Origin: an uncultured Eubacteriales bacterium
Lineage (GTDB): Bacteria; Bacillota; Clostridia; Christensenellales; UBA1242
Assembly (NCBI GenBank): GCA_948607205.1
Contig: CAPERS010000002.1
Coordinates: 73,231-137,230 of the forward strand
DNA: 64,000 nt
Direction: 5' to 3'
The notes below the pieces were generated by a model. That model was not told the DNA's origin and made no database searches. It saw only the letters and a list, made by a program, of their open reading frames with translations. Positions 33,336 through 41,837 of the stretch are shown here, in pieces (the stretch's first letter is position 1; the number at the start of each line of letters is the position of its first letter). Both the position numbers and the translations under genes were made by a program.

Positions 33336-33493
33336 GCCGGGGGCTTAACAACTTTTTCAAAGTTGTTCATGGCGTCAGCCATGCGAACCCCAGACTTGTC
33401 CAGGTCGGAGCAAGCCGAAGAAGTGTGCGTGCTCGGTCATTCGGTTTATGCTCCTTTGGAGCATACCTCATAGCGCGCCCCGGCAGTCCACCA
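33336..33493. repeat. tRNA-derived structured element with inserted hairpins
   Basis: The left end GCCGGGGGCT and the internal CGAACCCC match the reverse complement of the tRNA-Lys T arm, interrupted by about 37 nt consisting of two hairpins (AACAACTTT-TTC-AAAGTTGTT and CATGGC-GTCA-GCCATG). The right end repeats the tRNA 3' end exactly (CCCCGGCAGTCCACCA, 33478-33493). GCCGGGG (33336-33342) can pair with CCCCGGC (33478-33484) as an outer stem. Inside lie GGAGCA/TGCTCC with CCGAA/TTCGG, or alternatively ATGCTCC-TTT-GGAGCAT. No ORF is present. Confidence 0.7.
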
Positions 33494-33533
33494 AAAAAAA
33501 GAGAAGACGAACTTTTGTTCGTCTTCTCTTTTT
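33494..33533. terminator. Strong bidirectional terminator
   Basis: A-run, 12-bp stem GAGAAGACGAAC-N4-GTTCGTCTTCTC, T-run. It ends the tRNA-Lys region and the ABC transporter gene. Confidence 0.85.
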
Positions 33534-33576
33534 AAGTGATAAAGTTATAAAGTTAATAGTGATTTTTTCAACACTC

Positions 33577-35247
33577 TCACATATCAAAGATATAATCAGA
33601 AATCGAAGTCACTCTCTTGTCATGAGAGATGACAATCACGATATTTTTCTTTTTCAGTTGTTTCATAACTTTGATAACCTTTTCAACATTTTCGCTGTCA
33701 AGGTCGTTCGTCGGTTCGTCGAAGATATAGACATCGCCAAGCCTGCTTATTGCCCTCACAAAAGATATTCTCTTTCGCTCGCCACCTGAAATGACTTTTT
33801 CAAGATTTATCTTTTGGCAATCGTTAGTTCTTTCAATCAAGTTTTCGAGTTTGAACTTTTCAATGTTTTTTCTTGCAAGCGCATTTGGCTCATGATTTGG
33901 ATAGCAAACATTATCAATCACGCTTCTGTCGAAAATACAGCCATTTTGAAGTGTCAAAAATACCTTTGCTGAGTTATAGAAAAGTGACTTGACTTTATAA
34001 CTGTTATTGATAATTATCTCACCGCTTTTATATTCTTTAATTCCCAAGAGGCAACCCAACAAAGTTGTTTTTCCGCAACCGCTTGTTCCAACAATGCAAG
34101 TTATCTTTCCTGCTTCAAATGACACATTGAGGTTTTCTCTATGGAGTGTTCCAATTTCGATTTCAATCTTTCTCATGTCGATTTTGCTTATTTTTTCTTT
34201 GCGCAATAATTTATTTTCAAACCTATCTTCGCCTGGGTCAAAAACCTCATTTTCTTTAGGTTCAAATTCATAAAGTCTATTAACGCGATACCCTGTTGAA
34301 ACAAGAATGTTGATATTATGTCCCATATCATTAAGAGGCGAAAAAAGATTGTTGAGATATGAAATAAGAAGAACAATTGTATTGATGCCTAGCGCGCTTA
34401 GCCCTACCTTTTCAGCAAACAGGTAAATGCTCACGCCCATAAATGCATATTCAATCAAATGCAAAAATCCCCAATAAGCAACCCAAATGACAGCCCTTTT
34501 ATCAACCTCTTTCTTGTATGCCTTATGTTCTCTTTTAAGAAGTTTAAGTTCATGAAACTGAGAGTTTATAAAGGTTATAAAATTAAGATTGTTGACGCAG
34601 TCATTGATGTTATTACTGACTTTGGAGTTTGCAATGTCCATTTTTATAAAGCACCTTTTGTCAAGTTTGGAACGAATGATGCTGAGAACAATTACAAAAA
34701 TACAAATTACAAGTGAGCCGAGAGCGATATACACATTTATTGAAACTATATAAATAAATGCAAGCACCGCAGAAACCAAATGCGGAAAAACATAAATCAT
34801 AAAAGTATCCAAAAATTCATCCACTGCCGACGATGATGAGTCCGCAATAAAGATAATCTCTCCGTTACTTTTTTTCAAATCCATATTCTTTCTTGGAGTC
34901 AAAATATAAGACAACATTTTTTCTCTATAACAGTTTTGCACTTTTGCACCCAACTGGCTTCTGTGCGCACGTGCCCAAGTTGCAAAAATGCCAAGAAAAG
35001 CTAGGATACCAAAACATATTGCAATCACTGCACCAAAACTCAAACTGTCTGGCAAAGGTATGCCATAAAACAAAGTTTGCTCGCCAAGTGCTTTTGCCGT
35101 TATGCAAGCAATTGCCTGTGGAAGTGAAAGAATGAATAATGAACGTAAAGCGCAGGCAACAAAAGTTATGACAAAATCAAACTTGCCTTTTTTATCTAAA
35201 ATTTGCCAAACAATTCTAAAAGTGTTAAGAAATGTTTTCTTTCTCAT
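33577..35247 (-). CDS. ABC exporter-type protein (fused membrane and ATPase domains)
   Basis: 556 aa. The N-terminal half has about five or six hydrophobic segments (residues about 25-320), and the C-terminal ATPase has Walker A GTSGCGKTT, signature ISGGERKR, Walker B VYIFDEP and H-loop ISHD. The half-transporter layout suggests a homodimer or a partner elsewhere, exporting lipids, peptides or drugs; substrate unknown. TTGAGG lies before the ATG. It stands alone, convergent with the tRNA-Lys region. Confidence 0.9.
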   Translation of the reverse strand: MRKKTFLNTFRIVWQILDKKGKFDFVITFVACALRSLFILSLPQAIACITAKALGEQTLFYGIPLPDSLSFGAVIAICFGILAFLGIFATWARAHRSQLGAKVQNCYREKMLSYILTPRKNMDLKKSNGEIIFIADSSSSAVDEFLDTFMIYVFPHLVSAVLAFIYIVSINVYIALGSLVICIFVIVLSIIRSKLDKRCFIKMDIANSKVSNNINDCVNNLNFITFINSQFHELKLLKREHKAYKKEVDKRAVIWVAYWGFLHLIEYAFMGVSIYLFAEKVGLSALGINTIVLLISYLNNLFSPLNDMGHNINILVSTGYRVNRLYEFEPKENEVFDPGEDRFENKLLRKEKISKIDMRKIEIEIGTLHRENLNVSFEAGKITCIVGTSGCGKTTLLGCLLGIKEYKSGEIIINNSYKVKSLFYNSAKVFLTLQNGCIFDRSVIDNVCYPNHEPNALARKNIEKFKLENLIERTNDCQKINLEKVISGGERKRISFVRAISRLGDVYIFDEPTNDLDSENVEKVIKVMKQLKKKNIVIVISHDKRVTSISDYIFDM

Positions 35248-35299
35248 TTGAACCTCAATTTTTAAATGTCTTTTTAGTTAATGATAAAACAAAAAAAAT

Positions 35300-35330
35300 A
35301 AAAATAGATGACTTTTTGTCATCTATTTTT
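35300..35330 (-). terminator. Terminator of M1 peptidase gene region
   Basis: AAAAATAGATGAC, TTTTT, GTCATCTATTTTT: a 13-bp perfect stem just upstream of the ABC gene and downstream (in minus-strand sense) of the peptidase. Confidence 0.8.
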
Positions 35331-35339
35331 GTCACCTTG

Positions 35340-36830
35340 TCACATCACAATAACACTTCCGTCAAGCCAACTGTTGAAGAACCCTTCAAGGTTATAGCCA
35401 GTTGAGCGAATGAAAGTTTGAATAAGTTCGGCTGGACTTGCATTTTTAAAACAATATGTGCTGAAATATGTTTTCAACGCTTTTTCGAAACGTTTATCAC
35501 CGACAGATTGTCTGAGCGTGTGAAACATGATGGAACCCTTTGTGTAAATGCAATGAACATATTCTGGCTCTGTTTGAAAATCCTTGAGCGGTCTATTCAT
35601 GCTTGTGTCAACTTCGCCAAGCACATCGGTGTAAACCTCAACGAAAAACTTGAAGTTTGTTGTGGCATTTTTTATCAGTTTATCAATTTCAAAATTGTAT
35701 TCGCTATGCCTTTCAAAAAACATGAGCGTGCTATATTCAGCCAAACTTTCGTCCATCCATGCGTTATTATACTCGTCATTTCCAACCATGCCGTACCACC
35801 ACTGGTGAGCAATTTCATGCACAATCACATAATTGAAATCTTCTTGACTTTGACAATCGTCAGAAATCATGACAAGAGTTGGATATTCCATACCTCCATG
35901 CACAAAACCTGTTTTGACAACTGAGAGAGTTGGATATGAATATTCTCCAATTGTTTCTTCAAAAAACCTCAAGGCTTTTTCTGAAACTTCAAGGCATTCT
36001 GTCAGGTTTTGGTCACCTTCATAGCCATAATATTTGACTTTGACACCATCGACATCCTTTTCAATCATATTGAAATTTTCAGAAAGACAGAAGGCAAAGT
36101 CACGAACCTTGTTCTGTGAAATTTGCGCTGTTTTCATGCCGCCGCTTTCGCTTTCATTTGCAACATTTCCACTGCACGCAAGAACCATTGAGTTTGGATA
36201 TGAAATCTTGACATTATAGTTTGCAACGTCGCTATAAAATGGGTCTCCGTTTGAATGATAAAGTTCTTCCATGAAACCTTTGCCCTGTTCATAGACGCAG
36301 GCAATAGGATAAAAATTTCCAAAATTGACAACCTTTTCGCCATAGCCCAATCTGTGATTTATGTTGGCAAGTGTCACCTTGAATGTTATCACAATTTTGA
36401 CGCATTCATCAGGGTAGATACCATTTTTAAGCTTGACTGACAAAATGTTTTCGTCCTCGCCAGCAACAGAAAATTCAAGCGAGTTCACATCTTTATCAAT
36501 TTTTTCTTCGACACTGTCAATTTTTATATCACCAAAACTTTCGCCATTGGGATAGGCTTTATCGACATTGGACACCGAAACAATTTTGTTTTTTGCGCCT
36601 TGCCTGAAAGCATTTGGATAAAGATGAAAATTGATGTTTTCAAGATAGTTGTCTGACACATTGAAATATTCCACCTCTTCCCGACCAGAAAGGATATGAG
36701 AATTGTTGTCATACTCAAGTTCAAGATTGTAGGTCGACAACAAAGGCTCTTCTTCTTTGCAACCAATAAAAAGCAAAGGAGCAATTAAAATCACAGGCAA
36801 AATAAATAAAAGATACTTAAAGTTTTTCAT
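35340..36830 (-). CDS. M1-family aminopeptidase-like lipoprotein
   Basis: 496 aa. A lipoprotein signal peptide ends at LFIGC (Cys about 24). The gluzincin zinc site is HEIAHQWW followed 18 residues later by the third ligand Glu in DESLAEY (HExxH-x18-E), and GGMEYP corresponds to the GxMEN exopeptidase motif. It lacks the long C-terminal helical domain of PepN-type enzymes. Probably a surface-anchored aminopeptidase acting on peptides outside the cell. No clear SD; a TTGTCA-17-TAATAC promoter ends 8 nt before the ATG, so the mRNA may be nearly leaderless. Confidence 0.88.
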   Translation of the reverse strand: MKNFKYLLFILPVILIAPLLFIGCKEEEPLLSTYNLELEYDNNSHILSGREEVEYFNVSDNYLENINFHLYPNAFRQGAKNKIVSVSNVDKAYPNGESFGDIKIDSVEEKIDKDVNSLEFSVAGEDENILSVKLKNGIYPDECVKIVITFKVTLANINHRLGYGEKVVNFGNFYPIACVYEQGKGFMEELYHSNGDPFYSDVANYNVKISYPNSMVLACSGNVANESESGGMKTAQISQNKVRDFAFCLSENFNMIEKDVDGVKVKYYGYEGDQNLTECLEVSEKALRFFEETIGEYSYPTLSVVKTGFVHGGMEYPTLVMISDDCQSQEDFNYVIVHEIAHQWWYGMVGNDEYNNAWMDESLAEYSTLMFFERHSEYNFEIDKLIKNATTNFKFFVEVYTDVLGEVDTSMNRPLKDFQTEPEYVHCIYTKGSIMFHTLRQSVGDKRFEKALKTYFSTYCFKNASPAELIQTFIRSTGYNLEGFFNSWLDGSVIVM

Positions 36831-36953
36831 ACTTTAATGTATTAAGGCTTGACCGAAATCATGACAAAAGTCGCTTAAAAAGCACTAATTCCTTTAAAAA
36901 GTTTGAAAGAACAATTATTGCAAGTTTTTTATCAATCAAAAAAGCAAATTTTG

Positions 36954-36982
36954 TTGTCAAAAGTGAGATTTTGTGTTATCAT
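36954..36982 (+). promoter_or_regulatory. Promoter of dnaD-like gene
   Basis: TTGTCA (36954-36959), 17 bp, TATCAT (36977-36982); GGAG precedes the ATG at 37007. Confidence 0.6.
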
Positions 36983-37006
36983 GTTAAGGTAAACTTGGAG
37001 ATAAAA

Positions 37007-38455
37007 ATGGCATTTTGTAAATATTCAACTGAATTCATAGCAAGTTCAAAAACCGAGATAGACAACATTTTCATAAATGACTATCTCCCTTTTGCTGACC
37101 CAAAATATGTCAAAGTCTATGTTTTTGGGCTTTATAAATGCAACAATGCATCATCTTTTGACAATAATATTCAATCTTTTGCCAAAGCGCTTGGAATGAC
37201 TGAAGATGACGTTCTTGAAGCGTTTGAATATTGGCAAGAAGAAGGACTTGTGCAAGTTTTGAAGTCAAGCCCTGTTGAAATCAGATATATTCCACTTAAC
37301 AATGTGCTTTCAAGCAACAAGTTATATAAGCCTGACAAATACGCCATCTTCAACAGCCAAGCCCAAGAGATTTTTGAAGGCAAGCGTGAAATTTCCAAAA
37401 CTGAATATGGAGAATACTATGACTTTTTGGAAAGATTTCATGTTGAGCAAGAAGCCCTTCTCATGATTATGAAATATTGCGTTGACACAAAAAAGAGTGC
37501 TGTTGGCTATAACTATATTCTCACTGTGGCAAAAAATTGGGCAAATGAAGGAATAACAACTGCAAGTGCTGTCGAAGACAGGCTTAAAGCATTTGAAGAA
37601 AAATCTCCAGAATTATCAGAGATTTTTGCTTGCCTTGGCATCAAGCGCTCGGCTTATGTTGAAGAGCGCGCTTTGGTTGAAAAATGGCTCAGTGATTTTG
37701 GATTCAATCTTGATGTTATTTTATATGTTGCAAAAAAGATAAAAGCCAGAAACAAATCAACCCTTGAACGCATTGACAGAGAATTGACAAAATATTATGA
37801 AATGAAACTTTTCTCAATAATGGAGATCGAAAGTTTTGAAAAGGAAAAGCAAGAACTTTATGCTCTTGCGCGTGAAATCAACAAGACAATCGGCGTTTAT
37901 TATGAAAGCCTTGACGGCGAGGTTGAAAACTATATTCTCAAATGGCTCAATCTCGGATTTGATAAAGACGTTTTGCTCGACATTGCTTACTACTCTTTCA
38001 AAAGGTCTGTCAGAACACTGGAAGGCATGGACAAAACAATTTCAAAATTCTATAAACTTGGCATTCTGTCCTGCTCTGCTCTGAAAGAATATATGCACGA
38101 AGTTGTTTCAACTGACGAGCAAATCAAAAAGATTTTGGACGAACTTGGTCTGTCACGCAATGTTAATTATATAGACCGCGAAAATTATAAAACTTGGAAG
38201 GAAAATTGGAATATGAGTGATGAACTCATTTCTCATGCCACTACCCTTGCAAAAGATAAAGATAGCCCACTCAAATATCTCAGCCGTTGTCTATCTGACT
38301 GGCATGAAAAAGGAATCAAAACAGTGGAAGAAGCAAAGAAAACAGCTCCACTTTCCCAAAGCATGAAATCACAGAGTCAAAACTTCACAGGCAGGAGTTA
38401 TTCAAAGGAGGAAATCAACGCCCTCTTCCAATCAATCGACGAAGTTGATGTGTGA
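37007..38455 (+). CDS. DnaD-domain replication protein
   Basis: About 482 aa. An N-terminal winged-helix-like part (residues about 20-90, KVYVFGLYKCNN, LGMTEDDVLEAFEYWQEEGLVQV) is followed by repeated DnaD/DnaB_2 domains carrying the helix pattern IxxWxxxGF and LxxIDRxLxKYY. DnaD-like proteins help load the replicative helicase in Bacillota. The ATG at 37007 with GGAG is chosen over an upstream GTG. The following gene encodes the DnaC/DnaI-like loader, supporting this role. Confidence 0.9.
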   Translation: MAFCKYSTEFIASSKTEIDNIFINDYLPFADPKYVKVYVFGLYKCNNASSFDNNIQSFAKALGMTEDDVLEAFEYWQEEGLVQVLKSSPVEIRYIPLNNVLSSNKLYKPDKYAIFNSQAQEIFEGKREISKTEYGEYYDFLERFHVEQEALLMIMKYCVDTKKSAVGYNYILTVAKNWANEGITTASAVEDRLKAFEEKSPELSEIFACLGIKRSAYVEERALVEKWLSDFGFNLDVILYVAKKIKARNKSTLERIDRELTKYYEMKLFSIMEIESFEKEKQELYALAREINKTIGVYYESLDGEVENYILKWLNLGFDKDVLLDIAYYSFKRSVRTLEGMDKTISKFYKLGILSCSALKEYMHEVVSTDEQIKKILDELGLSRNVNYIDRENYKTWKENWNMSDELISHATTLAKDKDSPLKYLSRCLSDWHEKGIKTVEEAKKTAPLSQSMKSQSQNFTGRSYSKEEINALFQSIDEVDV

Positions 38456-38474
38456 GCACTTTAAGTGCTTTTTA
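38455..38474 (+). terminator. Weak hairpin between dnaD-like and dnaC-like genes
   Basis: AGCACTT-T-AAGTGCT followed by T5, starting at the last base of the dnaD-like stop codon. It may attenuate rather than end transcription, since the next gene follows at 62 bp. Confidence 0.55.
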
Positions 38475-38517
38475 TGGTGAACGAAACTTTTTAGAAAAGA
38501 AAAAAAGGATATAAAAT

Positions 38518-39414
38518 ATGAGAGAACAAATTTTAAATGAAGCATTGAGCATAATCAATAACCGTGGAAATCAAGCCGAAATTAAAGCTCTTGAAAACAA
38601 GAGAAAAGCACTTGAAGATGAGCGCTTTAAGGGTCTTTATCAAGACTACACTTCTTCCATGATAGAAAATGCCAAACAAGGCAAGAAAAGCGACCTCAGC
38701 ACAAAGAAATCGGCATATGAGAAACGCTTAAAAGAACTTAAAATTGATTCTGTTGAACCAGATTATTTCTGCAAAAAGTGCAATGACAGCGGTTATATTG
38801 AAGGTCAAAAGTGCCAATGCCTTAAAGACGAGCTGAACAAAATCATTCTTCGTGAAAGTGGATTTGTCAGTTTGGAAGAATTTGAAAATGCCAAGTTTGA
38901 CATCTTCGAAAATGGCGAATATATGAAAAAAGTGTATTCAAAAATGAAGGAATGGTGTGGTTCAAACTTTGACAAAACTGTTATTCTTTTGAGTGGTGGA
39001 ACGGGAGTCGGCAAAACTCACCTTTCAAAATGTATGGCAAATGAACTTATCAAAAAAGGCCACCTTGTCACACTCACAACCGCTTTCAAAATGAACCAAG
39101 ACTTTTTAAAGTCATATTCTTCTCGCGACCTTGAAGAAAAACAGGCACTTCTTGAAAAATATCTGTCCGCTGAAATACTTTTTATCGACGACCTCGGCAC
39201 AGAACTTGTGCAAAAAGGCATCACTGTCAATTTCCTCTATCAAGTTCTCAATGAGCGCAAATCCAACAAAATGCCAACCGTCATTACCACCAACCTTGAC
39301 CTCAAAGATATTCGTGACACCTATGACGAGCGCATTTCCAGCCGAATCATTGACAAACAAACCTCAATCTGCCTGCAAATTGACGGAAAAGATTTGAGAT
39401 TGAATAAAAAGTAA
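38518..39414 (+). CDS. Helicase loader-like ATP-binding protein (DnaC/DnaI)
   Basis: 298 aa. An N-terminal helical domain, a zinc-binding module (CKKCNDSGYIEGQKCQC, residues about 82-100), then a AAA+ ATPase with Walker A SGGTGVGKTHLS, Walker B EILFIDDLG and sensor TTNLD. DnaI-like proteins load the replicative helicase onto DNA. AAGGA lies before the ATG. It forms an operon with the DnaD-like gene. Confidence 0.93.
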   Translation: MREQILNEALSIINNRGNQAEIKALENKRKALEDERFKGLYQDYTSSMIENAKQGKKSDLSTKKSAYEKRLKELKIDSVEPDYFCKKCNDSGYIEGQKCQCLKDELNKIILRESGFVSLEEFENAKFDIFENGEYMKKVYSKMKEWCGSNFDKTVILLSGGTGVGKTHLSKCMANELIKKGHLVTLTTAFKMNQDFLKSYSSRDLEEKQALLEKYLSAEILFIDDLGTELVQKGITVNFLYQVLNERKSNKMPTVITTNLDLKDIRDTYDERISSRIIDKQTSICLQIDGKDLRLNKK

Positions 39415-39431
39415 ACTTATGAAAGAAAATT

Positions 39432-39464
39432 AAAAAACACCGACATCAATCGGTGATTTTTTAA
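39432..39464. terminator. Bidirectional Rho-independent terminator
   Basis: A-run, CACCGA, CATCAA, TCGGTG, T-run after the dnaC-like gene and before the convergent zinc-ribbon gene. Confidence 0.8.
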
Positions 39465-39505
39465 AATAATAAAAACTTTCTTTTTTAATCTATATTATTA
39501 TTTTT

Positions 39506-39745
39506 CTATATTCCTATTTCATGTTTTGAATCATTCAATTTTGCTTCAATATAATCTCCAAAGGAAAGACTGCCTTTGCATTTTGCCATTATGCATATAT
39601 AGGATTTCTTATTTGTGTTATAACGCATAGGAAATTTGCATATTGGACAACTTGTTGTATCATTTATTCTATATTTTTCGGTTACTAACTTAACAAGTCC
39701 ACTTGCAATTTTTATTTCTCTTGTGTATTCAACATCATATGTCAT
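39506..39745 (-). CDS. Small zinc-ribbon protein of unknown function
   Basis: 79 aa from the ATG at 39745 (AAAGGAG upstream; the longer reading to 39799 lacks a ribosome binding site). A CPIC...C(I)MAKC arrangement (about residues 33-56) gives a likely four-Cys zinc ribbon. The remainder is beta-rich at the N-terminus. No family recognised. Confidence 0.7.
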   Translation of the reverse strand: MTYDVEYTREIKIASGLVKLVTEKYRINDTTSCPICKFPMRYNTNKKSYICIMAKCKGSLSFGDYIEAKLNDSKHEIGI

Positions 39746-39809
39746 GTGATTTCTCCTTTTAACAACTTTAAGTTTAGCATAAAAGACTGTAAAAGTCAAT
39801 ACCTAAATT

Positions 39810-40421
39810 TTACCTTTTCAAAAATCTAATAAACGCTTTGATGTTACGCTTTTGGCGTGCAAATTCAGAATCTTCGCCATGTCCGCTGTGGCAAGTTTCA
39901 AACTCAAGCGCGTCAAGTTTTTCAAGAGAGCAAATTATTTCTTCTTTGCTTGAGCCATAAAGGTCAGTTCTGCCAATGCCGTTGTCAAAAAGTGTGTCAC
40001 CAGCAAAAAGATGATTGTTTAAGAGAAAGCAAACTGAGGATTTGCAATGTCCGGGTGTGGCAAAAAATTGGATTTCAAAATCTTCAAAATTTAGTTTTCC
40101 ATCTTCTTTAATAAATTCAAAATTGTCGAAAGAATCGAGTTTAAAGCTCTCGCCATAGTTTTTGGCAGGGTCAATAAGCTCATCCTTGGCAAACTCACTT
40201 GCATAAATTTTGCAGTCAAACTTTTTTGCATAATCAAGAGCGAACATCGCGTGGTCATAATGTCCGTGCGTCAAAAGCACAGCGGTGACTTTTAAGTTCC
40301 CGACTTCTTTTTCAATAAGCGCAGTTTCAACGCCAGCGTCAATAATCACGCAATCCTTGCCATTTATGCATATAAAAACATTTGATTCAAGATATTGACT
40401 TTTTAAATTTTTGATTTCCAT
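39810..40421 (-). CDS. Metallo-beta-lactamase fold hydrolase (glyoxalase II-like)
   Basis: 203 aa. The binuclear metal motif THGHYDHA (HxHxDH), TPGHCKSSVCF, AGDTLFDNGIGRTDL and the final CHSGHGE are all present, as in hydroxyacylglutathione hydrolase-like enzymes. Substrate unknown, perhaps a thioester. The ATG at 40421 is 6 nt after a TATAAT and has no SD, so the transcript is predicted leaderless. An open reading frame continues upstream through tRNA-Trp but is not coding. Confidence 0.9.
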   Translation of the reverse strand: MEIKNLKSQYLESNVFICINGKDCVIIDAGVETALIEKEVGNLKVTAVLLTHGHYDHAMFALDYAKKFDCKIYASEFAKDELIDPAKNYGESFKLDSFDNFEFIKEDGKLNFEDFEIQFFATPGHCKSSVCFLLNNHLFAGDTLFDNGIGRTDLYGSSKEEIICSLEKLDALEFETCHSGHGEDSEFARQKRNIKAFIRFLKR

Positions 40422-40427
40422 GAAAGT

Positions 40428-40433
40428 ATTATA
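40428..40433 (-). promoter_or_regulatory. MBL hydrolase -10 box, leaderless configuration
   Basis: TATAAT on the minus strand ending 6 nt before the ATG at 40421; -35 candidate TTTCAA at 17 bp. No SD. Confidence 0.65.
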
Positions 40434-40496
40434 TAACTTTTTAACAAAATTTGAAAACTTTTTTTGCATTTGTAAACAAAAAATCAGCATATTTTG

Positions 40497-40525
40497 TTGA
40501 CTTAGACGTGGGTTTATAGTAAAAT
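40497..40525 (+). promoter_or_regulatory. tRNA-Trp promoter
   Basis: TTGACT (40497-40502), 17 bp, TAAAAT (40520-40525), about 20 bp before the tRNA. Confidence 0.75.
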
Positions 40526-40544
40526 AATGATGTTGAAAATATAT

Positions 40545-40618
40545 AGGGGTGTAGTTCATCGGTAGAATGAGAGTCTCCAAAACTCCAGAGGAGGGTTCGA
40601 TTCCTTCCACCCCTGCCA
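40545..40618 (+). tRNA. tRNA-Trp (CCA anticodon)
   Basis: 74 nt with encoded CCA. Acceptor AGGGGTG/CACCCCT, anticodon loop CTCCAAA, T arm GAGGG-TTCGATT-CCTTC. The 27-43 pair of the anticodon stem is mismatched. The CCA anticodon reads only UGG, consistent with UGA as stop. Confidence 0.95.
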
Positions 40619-40622
40619 AAAC

Positions 40623-40659
40623 GCGACCAAACGAAATGCTTCACTAAGCATTTTGTCGC
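40623..40659 (+). repeat. Imperfect hairpin after tRNA-Trp
   Basis: GCGAC...GTCGC encloses AAATGCTT-CACT-AAGCATTT. There is no adjoining T-run; it may be a processing or stability hairpin. Confidence 0.5.
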
Positions 40660-40676
40660 AACTATAAAATGGAATT

Positions 40677-40708
40677 AAAAAATCACCGATTTCTATCGGT
40701 GTTTTTTA
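40677..40708. terminator. Bidirectional Rho-independent terminator
   Basis: A-run, CACCGAT, TTCT, ATCGGTG, T-run; serves tRNA-Trp and the convergent HTH gene. Confidence 0.8.
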
Positions 40709-41143
40709 TTCTTCCCCTGTCACCATATAATCGAGCGAAACATCAAAATATTTTGCTAATTTAATTAAACTTGATAAAACTGGTATTTTGCCCTTTTCCC
40801 AATCTCTTTTTGTATTTATATCCATATCTAAAATTTCGCACAACTTATAATGCGAACAATCAATCGATTTTCTCAATTTCTCATATCTTTTATCAAAATT
40901 TGGTTTAAATTTTATTTCTTTATTATAATTATTTTTATCAGAAAGAGCCAATAAAAAATCAAGAGAACATTTGAAATAATTTGCAAGAATTATTGCACCC
41001 TCTAAATTCGGATTAAATTTCCCTTTTGTATAATTATCTAATCTTTTATATGACATTCCTAGTTGCCTAGCAATTTCACTTTTGCTAAGCTTTTTGTCAG
41101 ATATTAAATCGTTTAAAATGTCTTTAAATTCGTAATCTTGCAT
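40706..41143 (-). CDS. Double-HTH XRE-family regulator
   Basis: About 145 aa from the ATG at 41143 (GAGG 4 nt upstream). Two helix-turn-helix units are visible: residues about 10-65 (SKSEIARQLGMSYKRLDNYTKG, Cro/CI type) and about 90-140 (SHYKLCEILDMDINTKRDWEKGKIP). The second unit mirrors the first, so the protein is an internal duplication. It is paralogous to the product of 41834-42274. The two flank a SAP-domain gene, suggesting a small regulatory cassette beside tRNA-Trp. Confidence 0.82.
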   Translation of the reverse strand: MQDYEFKDILNDLISDKKLSKSEIARQLGMSYKRLDNYTKGKFNPNLEGAIILANYFKCSLDFLLALSDKNNYNKEIKFKPNFDKRYEKLRKSIDCSHYKLCEILDMDINTKRDWEKGKIPVLSSLIKLAKYFDVSLDYMVTGEE

Positions 41144-41190
41144 TTTTCCTCGCATTTTTACAAATTTTAACAAATTTAGTCCGATTTTAT

Positions 41191-41219
41191 TTGGTTTTGA
41201 AACTGAACTTGAGTATAAT
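41191..41219 (+). promoter_or_regulatory. Promoter of SAP-domain gene
   Basis: TTGGTT (41191-41196), 17 bp, TATAAT (41214-41219), then CGGAGG before the ATG at 41250. Confidence 0.7.
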
Positions 41220-41249
41220 TAGTATAAGGGAAATTTTCGGAGGTTAAAA

Positions 41250-41837
41250 ATGGAAGTAATAATAGCGAATATTGACGCAAGATATACATTGTTTGAATAT
41301 TTTTTTAAAAGTTTTAAAATGCATTTAACTAATCATATAGATCTTCTTGACGATAACATTTATCTTTATTTAGATAGTGAAAGAAAAATTACTATAAGAA
41401 TTATACAAAATGGTTATGAAGAAAATGATTATCATATTTCAGAGGATTTAAAATTAAAAATCAAAGAATTGCACATTCATGAACTGCGCAAATTTGCAAA
41501 AAAATGTGGGGTCAAATCACCTACCTCACAAAATAAAAAATCTTTAATTGATAAATTATCAAAATTACACGTTACAGATGTTCCAACTTATAATCAGGAA
41601 CAAAAAGTAATAGAAACACAAGATTGGCATTTGTTCAAACATTACTTTACTAATATTTTTAGTCCTATTTCGGAGGACACATTAGTTTATATAAATTTAA
41701 AGAATATTAAAGATTTTGTGATTTACTTTGAAAATTTGCTTTCTCATATCGATGAAAAATTTGTTATGCTGAATTTCAATCAATATCAAATAACGCTTCA
41801 AGGCGAAATTCTAAAAATTAATTTATGCATAACTTAG
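41250..41837 (+). CDS. SAP/Rho-N-like domain protein of unknown function
   Basis: 195 aa. Residues about 68-108 (LKIKELHIHELRKFAKKCGV, then NKKSLIDKLSKL) match the SAP or Rho N-terminal helix-turn-helix that binds DNA or RNA. The flanking N- and C-terminal segments are similar in character (YLYLDSERKITIRI; YINLKNIKDFVIYF) and may form one domain split by the SAP insert. CGGAGG precedes the ATG. It lies between two paralogous double-HTH regulators, and its stop overlaps that of the convergent downstream gene (TTAG). No homologous family recognised beyond SAP. Confidence 0.7.
   Translation: MEVIIANIDARYTLFEYFFKSFKMHLTNHIDLLDDNIYLYLDSERKITIRIIQNGYEENDYHISEDLKLKIKELHIHELRKFAKKCGVKSPTSQNKKSLIDKLSKLHVTDVPTYNQEQKVIETQDWHLFKHYFTNIFSPISEDTLVYINLKNIKDFVIYFENLLSHIDEKFVMLNFNQYQITLQGEILKINLCIT

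Noticed and set aside
33276..33493. attL/attR of an integrated element bounded by the duplicated tRNA-Lys 3' end
   Set aside because: Only about 200 bp lie between the repeats and there is no integrase; the inverted tRNA fragment and hairpins fit a structured remnant better.
40422..40619. N-terminal extension of the MBL hydrolase reading frame, beginning MAGVEGIEPSS
   Set aside because: It is a translation through the tRNA-Trp gene on the opposite strand; the real start is the ATG at 40421 with a promoter directly upstream.
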